DNA from: Casp-actino8 sp001510455
Lineage (GTDB): Bacteria > Actinomycetota > Acidimicrobiia > Acidimicrobiales > Ilumatobacteraceae
Assembly: GCA_027592035.1 (NCBI GenBank)
Contig: JAQCIK010000016.1
Span: forward strand, 1 to 51,553
Direction: 5' to 3'
DNA length: 51,553 bases
Made by a program: the position numbers and the translations under genes. Below are positions 16,595 through 25,020 of this stretch, piece by piece. The number at the start of each line of letters is the position of its first letter. The stretch's first letter is position 1. The notes under the pieces are model-generated. The model ran no database searches. It was given only the letters and a program-made list of their open reading frames with translations, and was not told where the DNA came from.

Positions 16595-16646
16595 GACCCT
16601 TCGGTTCTACCCGGCCCCGGCATCGCCAGGGAAATGGCAAACGTCG

Positions 16647-17975
16647 TCAGGGGTCGAGGACGGTGCGGAGGTAGTCGTTGGCGAACACTCGGGCCGGGTC
16701 GAATCGTTCTCTCGCCGCCTGGAACTCGTCCCACCTCGGATATGCCGGCGCCAGATCGGCTGCCGTCCGGAAGTGCATCTTCCCCCAATGGGGACGACCT
16801 TCGAATCCGACCATGATCTCCTCGACATCGCGGAAGTACCGCTCGACGTCCGGCCATGGCGTGCCCTTGTACATGTGAACGGCGACGTACGCCGATGGCC
16901 GACCGTGCGCGGTCGACAGGGGTATGTCGTCGGCAGCCGTGAATCGAACCTCGACCGGGAAACTCACCATGTGCCCGCGACGGTCGATCATCTCGCGTAC
17001 CGATGACAGGGCCTCCGCGCAGCGTTCACGAGGAATGGAGTACTCCATCTCGAGGAACTTCACGACACGCTTGCTCGCGTAGATACGGAAACTGTCGTTC
17101 ACGTACGTCGTTTGGCCGCTCGACGGTAGAGCCGTCGCCAATCGTGGAATCAACGAGGGTCGGCGTCGTCCGACCTCGCACAAGGCCCCGAATGCATAGT
17201 TCTCCATGAGGGACTTGGAGTACCAATGCTTCCAACGCGACGACAATGACGAGGGCGGGACGGGGGCATCGGTTCGGTTGTTCCGCTTGGTGAGGGCCCA
17301 CTTGGTGTGAGGGATCCAGAAGAATTCGAAATGATCGTTGCCGTCGACGTGGGAGTCGAGGTCGTCGAGCAAGGAATCGAGTTTCTGAGCACCCTCGGCT
17401 GCTTGCAGTCGGAAAGCAGGCACGACGTTCAACGTGTACTGAGTGACGATGCCGAGAGCCCCGACGTTCACGCATGCGGCATCGAACAAAGCGCCATCGC
17501 TCGGGGTGAGGTCGATCAACTCACCGGTACCGGACACGAGACGTAGGGCCCGAACCTGTCCGGCCAAGCCGGTGAGTTTCGCGCCTGTTCCATGGGTCGA
17601 CGTGGCGATCGCCCCACTGATCGTCTGGTAGGCGATGTCGCCGAGGTTCGGCATGGCGAGTCCGAGACCGTGAAGAGCCAGGTTGAGATCCCCGATCGTG
17701 ATACCGGCACTGACCGTCACCGTTCCGGCGGATCGGTCGACGTCGATGATCCGACGCAGAGAATCCATGATCACGAGGTGCCCGCTCGTGAGTGCGGTCG
17801 ACGTGAAACTGTGGCCGGTGCCGACCGCCTTCACCGTTCGTCCGGTCTCGATCGCTCGGCGAACGATCTCGACGACGTCGTCGTCGCAGGAGGGGCGATC
17901 GAACACGTAGGGACGAGCGGTCTGATTGCCGGCCCAGTTGCTCCACGTATTGCCACGCCGCTGACCCACGATCAC
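16647..17975 (-). CDS. FAD-binding sugar-lactone oxidase (ALO/gulonolactone oxidase family)
   Basis: Flavoprotein of 442 residues resembling L-gulono-1,4-lactone and D-arabinono-1,4-lactone oxidases. The N-terminal FAD domain opens WSNWAGNQTARP, has the VGTGHSFT motif (the His is the covalent flavin site in several relatives) and GAIATSTHGTG. The C-terminal ALO domain ends with PHWGKMH and ARERFDPARVFANDYLR, a typical family ending. The start is a GTG one base after the SDR stop, so the two genes form an operon. It would oxidise a sugar lactone or related alcohol; mycobacterial members use L-gulonolactone. The pairing with a dehydrogenase suggests a two-step oxidation, which is inference. Confidence 0.9.
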   Translation of the reverse strand: MIVGQRRGNTWSNWAGNQTARPYVFDRPSCDDDVVEIVRRAIETGRTVKAVGTGHSFTSTALTSGHLVIMDSLRRIIDVDRSAGTVTVSAGITIGDLNLALHGLGLAMPNLGDIAYQTISGAIATSTHGTGAKLTGLAGQVRALRLVSGTGELIDLTPSDGALFDAACVNVGALGIVTQYTLNVVPAFRLQAAEGAQKLDSLLDDLDSHVDGNDHFEFFWIPHTKWALTKRNNRTDAPVPPSSLSSRWKHWYSKSLMENYAFGALCEVGRRRPSLIPRLATALPSSGQTTYVNDSFRIYASKRVVKFLEMEYSIPRERCAEALSSVREMIDRRGHMVSFPVEVRFTAADDIPLSTAHGRPSAYVAVHMYKGTPWPDVERYFRDVEEIMVGFEGRPHWGKMHFRTAADLAPAYPRWDEFQAARERFDPARVFANDYLRTVLDP

Positions 17976-17976
17976 C

Positions 17977-18810
17977 TCACGTCGCGAAAGTGCCGCCGGT
18001 CAACGTTCGTGGTCGAACGCCGAGTTCGGCGAGGAGAGGTTGTGAGTAGGCGATCCGGCCGGTCAACGTCTGCGGATCACCGGCGACCAATTCGAGAGCG
18101 GCTTGGGCGATGATCTCCTCGGGTTCGAGAGCGTATTCGCTCACGAGATCGTGGGCCCCGGCCCCGGGAGTTGCAACGTTGTCCCAAGGCGCCAGTGTGT
18201 TGACGGAAATTCCATCTGCGTACAGTTCGGCAGCCATCCCGAGTGACAGTCGTTCGAGGGCGGCCTTGCACAGTCCGTACACCGACGAGTTCCCTTCCGA
18301 GTACCACGCTTCGAAGGGAGGGCCCACCGGTTTCACGGCCGCACGCGAGGAAATGTTCAGAATTGATCCGCCGCCGTGCGACCGCATGTCGGGAATGACC
18401 CGTTGGGCGAGGTCGATGGCGCTCCAGACCTGGGTCTCGATCATCAATCGGAAACGTTTCTCGGGGAACGACTCGACCGGAAGGAAGAAGGTGACTGCTG
18501 CATTGTTCACCAGGATGTCGACCTCGCCGAGCGAACTGTGAACGTCGTCGACGAGCTTGGCGCGGTCGTCAGCCACCGAGAGGTCGCAACGAAATGCTTG
18601 GGCGCGACCACCGTCGCTTTCGATCATGGCGATCGTGTCGCGCAACGAGCCTTGGTACTTCGGGTCGGGTTCGAGAGTCCGAGCGGTGCACGCAACGGCC
18701 GCGCCCTCGGCCGCGAGCCGTCGAGCGATGGCCGTTCCGATGCCACGACTGGCTCCGGTCACCAGGGCGACTTTTCCGTCGAGACGATGTCCGTCGAATT
18801 CTTTTTGCAT
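17977..18810 (-). CDS. Short-chain dehydrogenase/reductase (SDR)
   Basis: NAD(P)-dependent oxidoreductase of 277 residues. ATG 18810 (MQKEFDGHRLDGK) was chosen because GAGGAAAC precedes it; the longer frame overlaps the divergent VOC gene. The Rossmann motif TGASRGIG lies at 18-25, the NNA motif in DILVNNAAVTF, the catalytic Ser in LNISSRAA, and YxxxK in VYGLCK. It is a classical SDR of the kind common in actinobacterial lipid and steroid breakdown, but the substrate is unknown. It leads an operon with the lactone oxidase and is divergent from the VOC-domain gene, with 70 bases between. Confidence 0.93.
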   Translation of the reverse strand: MQKEFDGHRLDGKVALVTGASRGIGTAIARRLAAEGAAVACTARTLEPDPKYQGSLRDTIAMIESDGGRAQAFRCDLSVADDRAKLVDDVHSSLGEVDILVNNAAVTFFLPVESFPEKRFRLMIETQVWSAIDLAQRVIPDMRSHGGGSILNISSRAAVKPVGPPFEAWYSEGNSSVYGLCKAALERLSLGMAAELYADGISVNTLAPWDNVATPGAGAHDLVSEYALEPEEIIAQAALELVAGDPQTLTGRIAYSQPLLAELGVRPRTLTGGTFAT

Positions 18811-18880
18811 GTTTCCTCTTCGTCGACTGCTCGTCCGATTCTGGCAGAAGGAGGGGAGTGGTCGGGTACTGTCGGCCGAC

Positions 18881-19819
18881 ATGGCTTCGACTCCCACGCC
18901 TCCCGCACGTCGTTTCTTGCACATCTGTTACTGCTGTGACGACACCGACGCAGTGATCGACTTCTTCGAACGAGCATTCGGCCTGAAAGAGATCATGCGT
19001 AATCCGCTTCACCCGTCCGACGGCTCGCTTCTGGGTATCGACGGTGAAATCGTGAGTGGTGCGGCTTTTGCCTACGACTGGCGCGGCCCACGAGTGAGTC
19101 CGTCGGTCGAGGTTCAGGAGTGGGTGTCTCCGAAGATGATCGATGAGCCGTTGTCCGATCCGACCCGAGTCGGGATGCAGGCTCTCGGATTCGCAGTGAC
19201 CGACCTGGCGTCGGCGGTCGATCGTGCTCGGGCTGCCGGAGCAGAGGTGGTGTGGACTGGACGGTCACCCTGGGGGACCGAATGGGCGACGCTCAGCGAT
19301 CCCTTCGGAACGCGCATCGACATCGTGGTCGATCAGGGCGCCAATGATTCCTCGGCTCGGATGCGTCATCTTCGGATCACCGTGACCGATCTGGAGACCT
19401 CACGCCCGTGGTACGAAGGGATGGGATTCACCGAAGTCGATCGGTACTCGCTCGAAGGTGACGAAGTGTTGGGTGTTGCGGACGCGAATGTCGACGTTGT
19501 CCGTATGCGCCTCCCCGACGAGGCCTTCGAGGTCGTGCTCATGCAGTGGAAGTCACCGTTGTCCCACGGACGCCATCCGATACCGGCCAACACGGCCGGG
19601 CTCTATCGCACCGCCGTGGGTGTCGATGACACGCGCGCGTCACATCGCGAATTCCTCGACGCAGGATGGACGTTCGCACGCGAGCCTCGTCAGGTCGAGC
19701 TCGAGGGCACTGCTGTTCCCGACATGTGGATCTGTTTCCTCGACGACCCCGACGGGGTGCCGTTCGAGTTCGTGCAACGGCCTCGCGATGCCTTCCGCAC
19801 CGATCCGACCGGACTGTGA
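18881..19819 (+). CDS. Two-domain VOC (glyoxalase/extradiol dioxygenase-like) protein
   Basis: Protein of 312 residues with two vicinal-oxygen-chelate modules: residues about 10-150 (RFLHICYCCDDTDAVIDFFE to FGTRIDIVVDQ) and about 162-300 (MRHLRITVTDLETSRPWYE to PFEFVQRP). Start ATG 18881 has GGAGGGGAG about 25 bases upstream but lies closest to the SDR promoter region. The metal-ligand positions typical of VOC enzymes (His in the first strand, Glu in the last of a module) are present in part: RHLRI and FEFVQR in the second module. It may be an isomerase, epimerase or dioxygenase; no specific activity can be named. Divergent from the SDR/lactone oxidase operon. Confidence 0.82.
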   Translation: MASTPTPPARRFLHICYCCDDTDAVIDFFERAFGLKEIMRNPLHPSDGSLLGIDGEIVSGAAFAYDWRGPRVSPSVEVQEWVSPKMIDEPLSDPTRVGMQALGFAVTDLASAVDRARAAGAEVVWTGRSPWGTEWATLSDPFGTRIDIVVDQGANDSSARMRHLRITVTDLETSRPWYEGMGFTEVDRYSLEGDEVLGVADANVDVVRMRLPDEAFEVVLMQWKSPLSHGRHPIPANTAGLYRTAVGVDDTRASHREFLDAGWTFAREPRQVELEGTAVPDMWICFLDDPDGVPFEFVQRPRDAFRTDPTGL

Positions 19820-19838
19820 CAACAGAGTTCGAGGTCGA

Positions 19839-20291
19839 TCAGGGCCGCGGGAAGAAGGAGCGCTCCGACCAGCCGTCCACCGAGACCGAGCGCCGGGCGA
19901 ACCGCCAGCCGTTGTCGGTGCGCACGTAGCGGTCGACGTAACGACCCCAGTGATCGAGACCGACGTCGGTCAGAACGGCGAAGTACAGGCGGCCTGAGGC
20001 GTGAGAATCGTCCTCGAAGTCGATCTGGTGAGTGCTGGTGAAGTGACGGACGTGGGTGAGACCCGATGAAGCGGTGTTCTCGGACGTTCCCGTGAAGATC
20101 GTCATGATCGCCTCGATCCCGGAATACTCCTGGTCGGGCTCGATCCGCATCACGGCTTCGTCCACGAACAAGGCCCTGACCTGGGGGAAACGACCGGAAT
20201 CTCCGTTGGCGTTGTAGCGCGCCACCAGGTCGCGAATCTGCTCGCGGGCCTCGGAGAGCCCGGCGGGCCCGAGGTCGGACTCTTGACTCAT
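19839..20291 (-). CDS. SnoaL/NTF2-like protein
   Basis: A 150-residue protein with the SnoaL_4/NTF2-like cone fold: an N-terminal helix (EAREQIRDLVARYNANGD), a loop with FVDEAVMRIEP, then strands with THVRHFTSTHQIDF, ASGRLYFAVL, RYVDRYVRTDNGWRFARRSV. This is the layout of small cyclases, isomerases (ketosteroid-isomerase-like) and dehydratases of the superfamily. It is cytosolic with no export signal. It is divergent from the amidohydrolase gene at 20405, and the palindrome at 20343 lies between them, so both may belong to the same regulon. Confidence 0.8.
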   Translation of the reverse strand: MSQESDLGPAGLSEAREQIRDLVARYNANGDSGRFPQVRALFVDEAVMRIEPDQEYSGIEAIMTIFTGTSENTASSGLTHVRHFTSTHQIDFEDDSHASGRLYFAVLTDVGLDHWGRYVDRYVRTDNGWRFARRSVSVDGWSERSFFPRP

Positions 20292-20342
20292 CGGGACGGC
20301 TCCACGGGTCTGGGTCTACCACCTCGGGCCAGGGTGACGTAC

Positions 20343-20363
20343 AATCTGACGTGGCGTCAGATT
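20343..20363. promoter_or_regulatory. Palindromic operator upstream of amidohydrolase_2 gene
   Basis: Perfect 9-bp inverted repeat AATCTGACG-TGG-CGTCAGATT, located 42 bases before the amidohydrolase ATG and 52 bases before the divergent SnoaL-like start. Its CTGACG-N3-CGTCAG core is identical to that of the site at 12622. Confidence 0.8.
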
Positions 20364-20404
20364 TCGGCGATCGAAATCCGACCAGCAACCCGAGGAGAGA
20401 TCTC

Positions 20405-21613
20405 ATGACGATGACCGCCGAGCGCAACATTCCCGCCGACGTCACGTACGGCTTGTCGGATGCCGACCAGCACTACTACGAGCACACCGATGCGGTCACG
20501 CGGCACCTTCCCCGTCAGCATCGTCATGCGATCCACTGGATCGAGATCGACGGTCGCAAGACGTTGCTCGTGAACAACAAGTTGCTCACGCTCATTCCGA
20601 ACCCCACGTACGATCCGGTCGGTCAGCCCGGTTCGCTCGAGAGGTACTTCCGAGCTCAGAACCACGAGGGCAAAGAGATTCGCGACATCATCGAGATGGG
20701 TCCGATTCCGCCGGCCGCGCGTGATCGCGATGCTCGTGTGAAGTTGCTCGACGATCAAAAAGTTGACCTCGCTTGGTTGATGCCGAGCCTCGGGCTCGGT
20801 CTCGAAGAGATGATGGTCGACAACCCGGACATGTTGTACGCGTCGTTCCACAGCTACAACGAGTGGCTCGACGAGGACTGGGGTTACAACCGCGACGGTC
20901 GCATCATCACCGGTCCGCTCATGTCGCTCATCGACGTCGATCGAGCCATCGCCGAACTGCAGCACGTCATCGCCAAGGGCGCTCGTATCGTCACGTTCCG
21001 ACCGGCGCCCGTGAACGCTCCCGATCGGTTCCGTTCGCTCGCCGATCCGATCTACGACCGCTTCTGGCACATCGCTGCCGATGCCGGAGTCACCATCGCG
21101 TTCCACGGCGCCGACTCGGGTTACGGCATCTACCTCGAGCGTTGGGGTGAGAGTCAGGCCTACACCGGCATGAAGATGTCGGCCCTCAGCGAGGTCATGG
21201 GCGTTCACGTCGAGCGTCCCGTCTACGACCTGATCGCATCGTTGATCTGTCACGGCCTCTTCGACCGAGTTCCGACCTTGAAGGTCGCCACCGTCGAGCT
21301 CGGTGCCGGGTGGGTCGGCGATCTCGCCCGTCGACTGAAGCGCTCCTACGGAAAGACGCCGCAGTTGTACAAGCGGGATCCGATGGACACGTTCCGCGAT
21401 CACGTGTGGGTGGCACCCTTCTACGAGGACGTCATCACGAATGTGCGTGACATCATCGGTGCCGAGCAGATGTTGCTCGGGAGCGACTGGCCGCATCCCG
21501 AAGGGCTGGCCAACCCGTATGAGTGGGTCGCCGACTATTCGGGTCTGACTCCGGCGGAGCGCAAACTGTCGCTTCGGGACAACATGCGCAAGTTGTCGGG
21601 CCAGCCCCTCTGA
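20405..21613 (+). CDS. Amidohydrolase_2-family metal-dependent hydrolase
   Basis: A 402-residue protein. ATG 20405 follows the ribosome site GAGGAGAG; the upstream in-frame start at 20351 would fall inside the operator. The fold is the amidohydrolase_2 (decarboxylase-type) TIM barrel. VTIAFHGADSGYG (about 235-250) carries a barrel-strand His, and LLGSDWPHPEG near residue 365 carries the conserved Asp and His of this branch. The usual N-terminal HxH is not obvious, which is common among the related 2-amino-3-carboxymuconate-semialdehyde decarboxylase-like proteins of mycobacteria. It likely cleaves or decarboxylates an intermediate in the operator-linked pathway; the substrate is unknown. Confidence 0.88.
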   Translation: MTMTAERNIPADVTYGLSDADQHYYEHTDAVTRHLPRQHRHAIHWIEIDGRKTLLVNNKLLTLIPNPTYDPVGQPGSLERYFRAQNHEGKEIRDIIEMGPIPPAARDRDARVKLLDDQKVDLAWLMPSLGLGLEEMMVDNPDMLYASFHSYNEWLDEDWGYNRDGRIITGPLMSLIDVDRAIAELQHVIAKGARIVTFRPAPVNAPDRFRSLADPIYDRFWHIAADAGVTIAFHGADSGYGIYLERWGESQAYTGMKMSALSEVMGVHVERPVYDLIASLICHGLFDRVPTLKVATVELGAGWVGDLARRLKRSYGKTPQLYKRDPMDTFRDHVWVAPFYEDVITNVRDIIGAEQMLLGSDWPHPEGLANPYEWVADYSGLTPAERKLSLRDNMRKLSGQPL

Positions 21614-21631
21614 CGGGCAGCACCTCGGCGT

Positions 21632-22477
21632 TCAGCGAAACGTCGCCGCACACGTACTGACGACGCGACCCCCGTCACCGTCGTCGACCAAGTTCACACG
21701 CACACCCCACGTGTCATTCGCGCCGGCGAAGCATTCGCCGTGGGTGCGGAAAGGTCCGACTTTGCCGCGATTGACGAACATCACGTACCAATCAGTGATC
21801 TGAAGGGCTCGGCCGGCATCGTCTTGCGCAAGATCGGTGGCGGCCGCTTCCAGAACGATGTGTTGCGGGCCGATGTGCAAGGCGGCATCCGGTGAGGCCA
21901 GTTCGGCCGTGAGAGCCGGAAGTTCCCACACTCCACGGCTGCGACGCTCGGCCCCGAAGACGTGATGCAGGGGAGGTAGGTCGGGTGAGTCGACCACCTC
22001 GATTGGTGGATTGTCGATCTTCTCGTAACCGTCCGGAGCCGGACCGAGTGACAGGCCGACTCCGGTCGAAATCGCGACAACCCGCGAGGTCTGGGCGGCA
22101 TCCACGACGAGGGCTCGGCTGAAACCGAGTCGCCGCCCGGTGTGAAGGTTGTCGGGCAGAATCATGAGCCTCTTCACATCGGGTGCCGGGTCGAGGATCT
22201 GCATCGACGCGATGAGGGGATTGGGAACGACTTCGTCGTCGTTGAAACCACCACATTCGGGTGATGCAACGCAGAGTGGAGCCGCCATGATTCCACCGAG
22301 CTCATTGCGCATGTCGTGACGTACGGTCAAGAAGGCGCCCTCGACGCCGGAGTCGAGTGAATCCCACTGACGGCCGAGATAGCGGTAGGTGAGGAGAGAC
22401 GTCCACTTCTCGGCGAACGTTTCCCAATAAGCGTCGGGATCGGTGTTGCGGATGTCGACGGGCCGCTCGTCGGTCAT
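21632..22477 (-). CDS. Hotdog-like (thioesterase-superfamily) protein
   Basis: A 281-residue protein; ATG 22477 (MTDERPVDIRNTDPDAYW) is preferred to the longer frame. Two hotdog-like halves are suggested: residues about 55-135 (RHDMRNELGGIMAAPLCVASPECGG onward) and about 215-280 (ALQITDWYVMFVNRGKVGPF, then THGECFAG and VRVNLVDDGDGGRV). The G-G-I-M-AAPL helix and the strand-rich remainder fit PaaI/acyl-CoA thioesterase-like double hotdog proteins, but no catalytic residue can be pinned down. The call is tentative. It is divergent from the isochorismatase-like gene with a 48-base gap. Confidence 0.5.
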   Translation of the reverse strand: MTDERPVDIRNTDPDAYWETFAEKWTSLLTYRYLGRQWDSLDSGVEGAFLTVRHDMRNELGGIMAAPLCVASPECGGFNDDEVVPNPLIASMQILDPAPDVKRLMILPDNLHTGRRLGFSRALVVDAAQTSRVVAISTGVGLSLGPAPDGYEKIDNPPIEVVDSPDLPPLHHVFGAERRSRGVWELPALTAELASPDAALHIGPQHIVLEAAATDLAQDDAGRALQITDWYVMFVNRGKVGPFRTHGECFAGANDTWGVRVNLVDDGDGGRVVSTCAATFR

Positions 22478-22525
22478 GTCGTCTGGCTTACCAGATCCTC
22501 GCTGTTCGTGTGGCAATCTGACTGC

Positions 22526-23179
22526 ATGAGTTCACTCGACGACAAGCAACGAGCGCGGCTCGCCGAACTTCTCGAGGGCGACGTGGCCGTTCTCACGATG
22601 GAGTTGCAGCGTGGTGTGGTCGGAGACGGGGCACTGATGAAGGCTCTGGTCGACGAAGTCGAGCGAGTCGGCGTGAAGGAGGCGGCCGGACGACTCTGCG
22701 CGACGGCTCGGGCTCGCAGGGTTCCCGTCGTGCACTGCACGGCCGAGAATCGTCCCGACGGAATTGGATCCACCGACAACTGCAAGGTCTTCGCCATGAA
22801 CGCGCGACTTCGGCGTGAGACGGGATCCACTCCCATCGATCAGGGAAGCGACGGAGCAAGACTCGTCACCGAACTCGGACCAGAGGCATCGGACGTGATC
22901 GTGTCGCGAATCCACGGGATGACACCCTTCACGTCGACGTCACTCGATCAGATCCTTCGAAACATGGGAGTCAGAACCCTGGTCGTCACCGGGGTCTCGG
23001 TGAATCTCGGGATTCTCGGCACCGTCGTCAGTGCCATCGATCTCGGTTATCGAGTGGTACTGGTGCGCGACGCAGTCTGCGGTGTGCCGACCGAGTACGC
23101 CGACGCGGTGATCGACAACACATTGTCGTTGCTCGCGACGGTCGTGCGCGTCGATGACGTCGTCGCCGTCTGGAGTTGA
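22526..23179 (+). CDS. Isochorismatase-like cysteine-hydrolase homologue lacking the catalytic Cys
   Basis: A 217-residue Rossmann-like alpha/beta protein of the isochorismatase superfamily. Strand 1 reads AVLTMELQRGVVGDG, the central block VHCTAENRPDG, and the late block LVVTGVSVNLGILGTVVSAIDLGYRVVLVRDAV matches the family. The three usual catalytic residues are altered: Asp of the first strand appears as Glu (MELQ), the Lys before SAF is not seen in RIHGMTPF, and the nucleophilic Cys is Gly (NLGILGT). Such variants are known to me as a recurrent actinobacterial subfamily. It may be a non-hydrolytic member or act by another mechanism. Confidence 0.83.
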   Translation: MSSLDDKQRARLAELLEGDVAVLTMELQRGVVGDGALMKALVDEVERVGVKEAAGRLCATARARRVPVVHCTAENRPDGIGSTDNCKVFAMNARLRRETGSTPIDQGSDGARLVTELGPEASDVIVSRIHGMTPFTSTSLDQILRNMGVRTLVVTGVSVNLGILGTVVSAIDLGYRVVLVRDAVCGVPTEYADAVIDNTLSLLATVVRVDDVVAVWS

Positions 23180-23189
23180 GCCAGCGCGA

Positions 23190-24047
23190 TCACGCGAGGC
23201 GGTCGACGAAGGACGCGTAGTGCTCGATGAATGCGGGCACGCCATCGGGGTCTTCCCAGCCGTCACGCCCCGATCCGACGATCACCCGTTCGATTCCGAG
23301 ATCCTGGTACATCAACAGGGTGTCGAGCGTCGGATCTCCGAATGCGACCATGGAGATCGGAATATCCGGGCGTCCCTGCTCGGCGGCGATCGATCGGAAC
23401 TTGGCCACTCGGCGCGGGACGTCGCCGAGTGTGACGTCGAGAGGCATCCAGCCATCGGCCCAGGCGACGGTGTGTCGGGTGCCGAGCTTGCCGCCGGCGC
23501 CGAACCAGACGGGCGGATGAGGGCGCTGTACGGGTTTGGGGCGTGACCACACGGGGTCGAAGTCGAACCAGCGGCCGTGGAACTCCGAATCGTCGTCGAC
23601 CCAGAGAGTTCGTAGAGCACCGGCACACTCTTCGAGAGCTTGGTACCTCATCGACCAGTCGATGTCGGGTCGGTGATCGGCTAACTCCTCGCGATTCCAG
23701 CCTGCTCCCACGCCGAAGTGGACACGTCCGCCGGAGAGAACGTCGAGAGTTGCGGTGGTCTTGGCCAATGCGAACACGTCGTGTTCGAGAGGAAGAACGA
23801 CGCCCAGCCCGAGCAGTAGTGACGTCGTGTGTTCGGCCATCTGGGCGAGAGTGATGAAGGGATCCATCATCGTGACGTATTGCCATGGCATGTCACCGCC
23901 GGTCGGGTACGGAGTGAGGCGAGAGGCCGGAATGTGACTGTGCTCGCCGATCCAGATGGAGTCGAAACCGGCGCTCTCGAGCATCGGACCGAGGCGACTC
24001 GGCCCGATGTCGACGGGGGTGTTCATTGTCGTGTAACCGAGCTTCAT
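23190..24047 (-). CDS. LLM-class (F420-dependent-type) oxidoreductase
   Basis: Luciferase-like monooxygenase-fold protein of 285 residues. It opens MKLGYTTMNTPVDIGPSRLG, then has FDSIWIGEHSHIPAS, LLLGLGVVLPLEHDVFALAKTTATLDVLSGGRVHFGVGAGWNREEL, and a PVQRPHPPVWFGAGG segment. These are the marks of the TIGR03619-like F420 subgroup common in actinobacteria. It would use reduced F420 or FMN to reduce or oxygenate an organic substrate, which is not known here. It is divergent from a second LLM gene (24108), with 60 bases between starts. Confidence 0.9.
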   Translation of the reverse strand: MKLGYTTMNTPVDIGPSRLGPMLESAGFDSIWIGEHSHIPASRLTPYPTGGDMPWQYVTMMDPFITLAQMAEHTTSLLLGLGVVLPLEHDVFALAKTTATLDVLSGGRVHFGVGAGWNREELADHRPDIDWSMRYQALEECAGALRTLWVDDDSEFHGRWFDFDPVWSRPKPVQRPHPPVWFGAGGKLGTRHTVAWADGWMPLDVTLGDVPRRVAKFRSIAAEQGRPDIPISMVAFGDPTLDTLLMYQDLGIERVIVGSGRDGWEDPDGVPAFIEHYASFVDRLA

Positions 24048-24107
24048 GGGTTTCGTGGCGTCAGTGCGGTCTCTCCGGCCGTGACGTCCTCACGGTACTC
24101 TCGACTC

Positions 24108-24995
24108 GTGCGGATTCTGTACCAGTACCCCGATGCCGTCGGCGCCGAAGCCGACATGATGGGGGCGGGTCGAGTGTCCGATGTGGCACACGAAGTCGAG
24201 AGGGCGGGCCTCGATGGCCTGGCCTTCACCGAACATCCGGCTCCGAGTGCGAAATGGATGGCGAATGGAGGTCATCAGACGCTCGATCCATTCGTCGCTC
24301 TCGCGAATGCGTCAGCGGTGACCGAACGCATTCGCCTGTTCACCTACCTGTCGGTCGCCGCCTATCGAAATCCCTTCATGCTCGGCAAGACGGCAGCATC
24401 GGTCGACGTTCTGTCGCAAGGTCGTCTCGAACTCGGGCTCGGTGCGGGCTATCAGAAGGCCGAATTCTTCGCCCTCGGGATCGACTTCGATGCACGAAAC
24501 GGTGCACTCGACGATGCCCTCGACGTGTTGCCGCGGTTCTGGGGTGGCGAGCCGGTCGCACATCGAACCGAGGAGTACGAAGCCCGTGATGCGATATGCA
24601 GACCAGTGCCTGTCCAGCAGCCGATCCCGGTCTGGATCGGTGGCAATTCTCGGCTCTCTATGGAAAGAGTGGCGCGGGGTGGTCACGGGTGGATGCCGAT
24701 GATGACATCCGATGTCGTGTCGGCGACGACGCGCACGGCTCATATCGGTTCGGCCGACGATCTGGCCGTGAAGATTCGCCGGGTGCGCGACATGGCCGAG
24801 GGGAGACCTGTCGAAGTCTTGGTGAGCTACCTCGATCACGATGCGGCAACGCCGGGTGCCTCCGTGGAGAAGCATCGGGACGCTCTCGGGAGCCTCGAAG
24901 AAGCCGGAGCCACCTGGGTCGGACTCACGAAAGCGTCGGCGTCGTGGCAACACACCGTCGACGTGATCGGCCACATCGCCTCGTCGTACCGCTGA
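24108..24995 (+). CDS. LLM-class flavin/F420-dependent oxidoreductase (second)
   Basis: A 295-residue luciferase-like protein starting at GTG 24108 (MRILYQYPDAVGAEADMMG). The longer frame upstream is antisense to its divergent neighbour and is rejected. Core motifs are GLDGLAFTEHPAPSAKW, RIRLFTYLSVAAYRNPFMLGKTAASVDVLSQGRLELGLGAGYQK and PIPVWIGGNSRLSMERVA. It differs enough from the neighbour at 23190 to exclude recent duplication. It is followed 25 bases later by the AcuI-like reductase in the same direction, so the two may be co-transcribed. Confidence 0.9.
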   Translation: MRILYQYPDAVGAEADMMGAGRVSDVAHEVERAGLDGLAFTEHPAPSAKWMANGGHQTLDPFVALANASAVTERIRLFTYLSVAAYRNPFMLGKTAASVDVLSQGRLELGLGAGYQKAEFFALGIDFDARNGALDDALDVLPRFWGGEPVAHRTEEYEARDAICRPVPVQQPIPVWIGGNSRLSMERVARGGHGWMPMMTSDVVSATTRTAHIGSADDLAVKIRRVRDMAEGRPVEVLVSYLDHDAATPGASVEKHRDALGSLEEAGATWVGLTKASASWQHTVDVIGHIASSYR

Positions 24996-25020
24996 GCCTT
25001 CGTCTCACTACAGTCACCGT

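Noticed and set aside
20357..21496. 379-codon minus-strand frame antisense to the amidohydrolase
   Set aside because: The plus strand encodes a clear amidohydrolase with family motifs; the antisense product has none.
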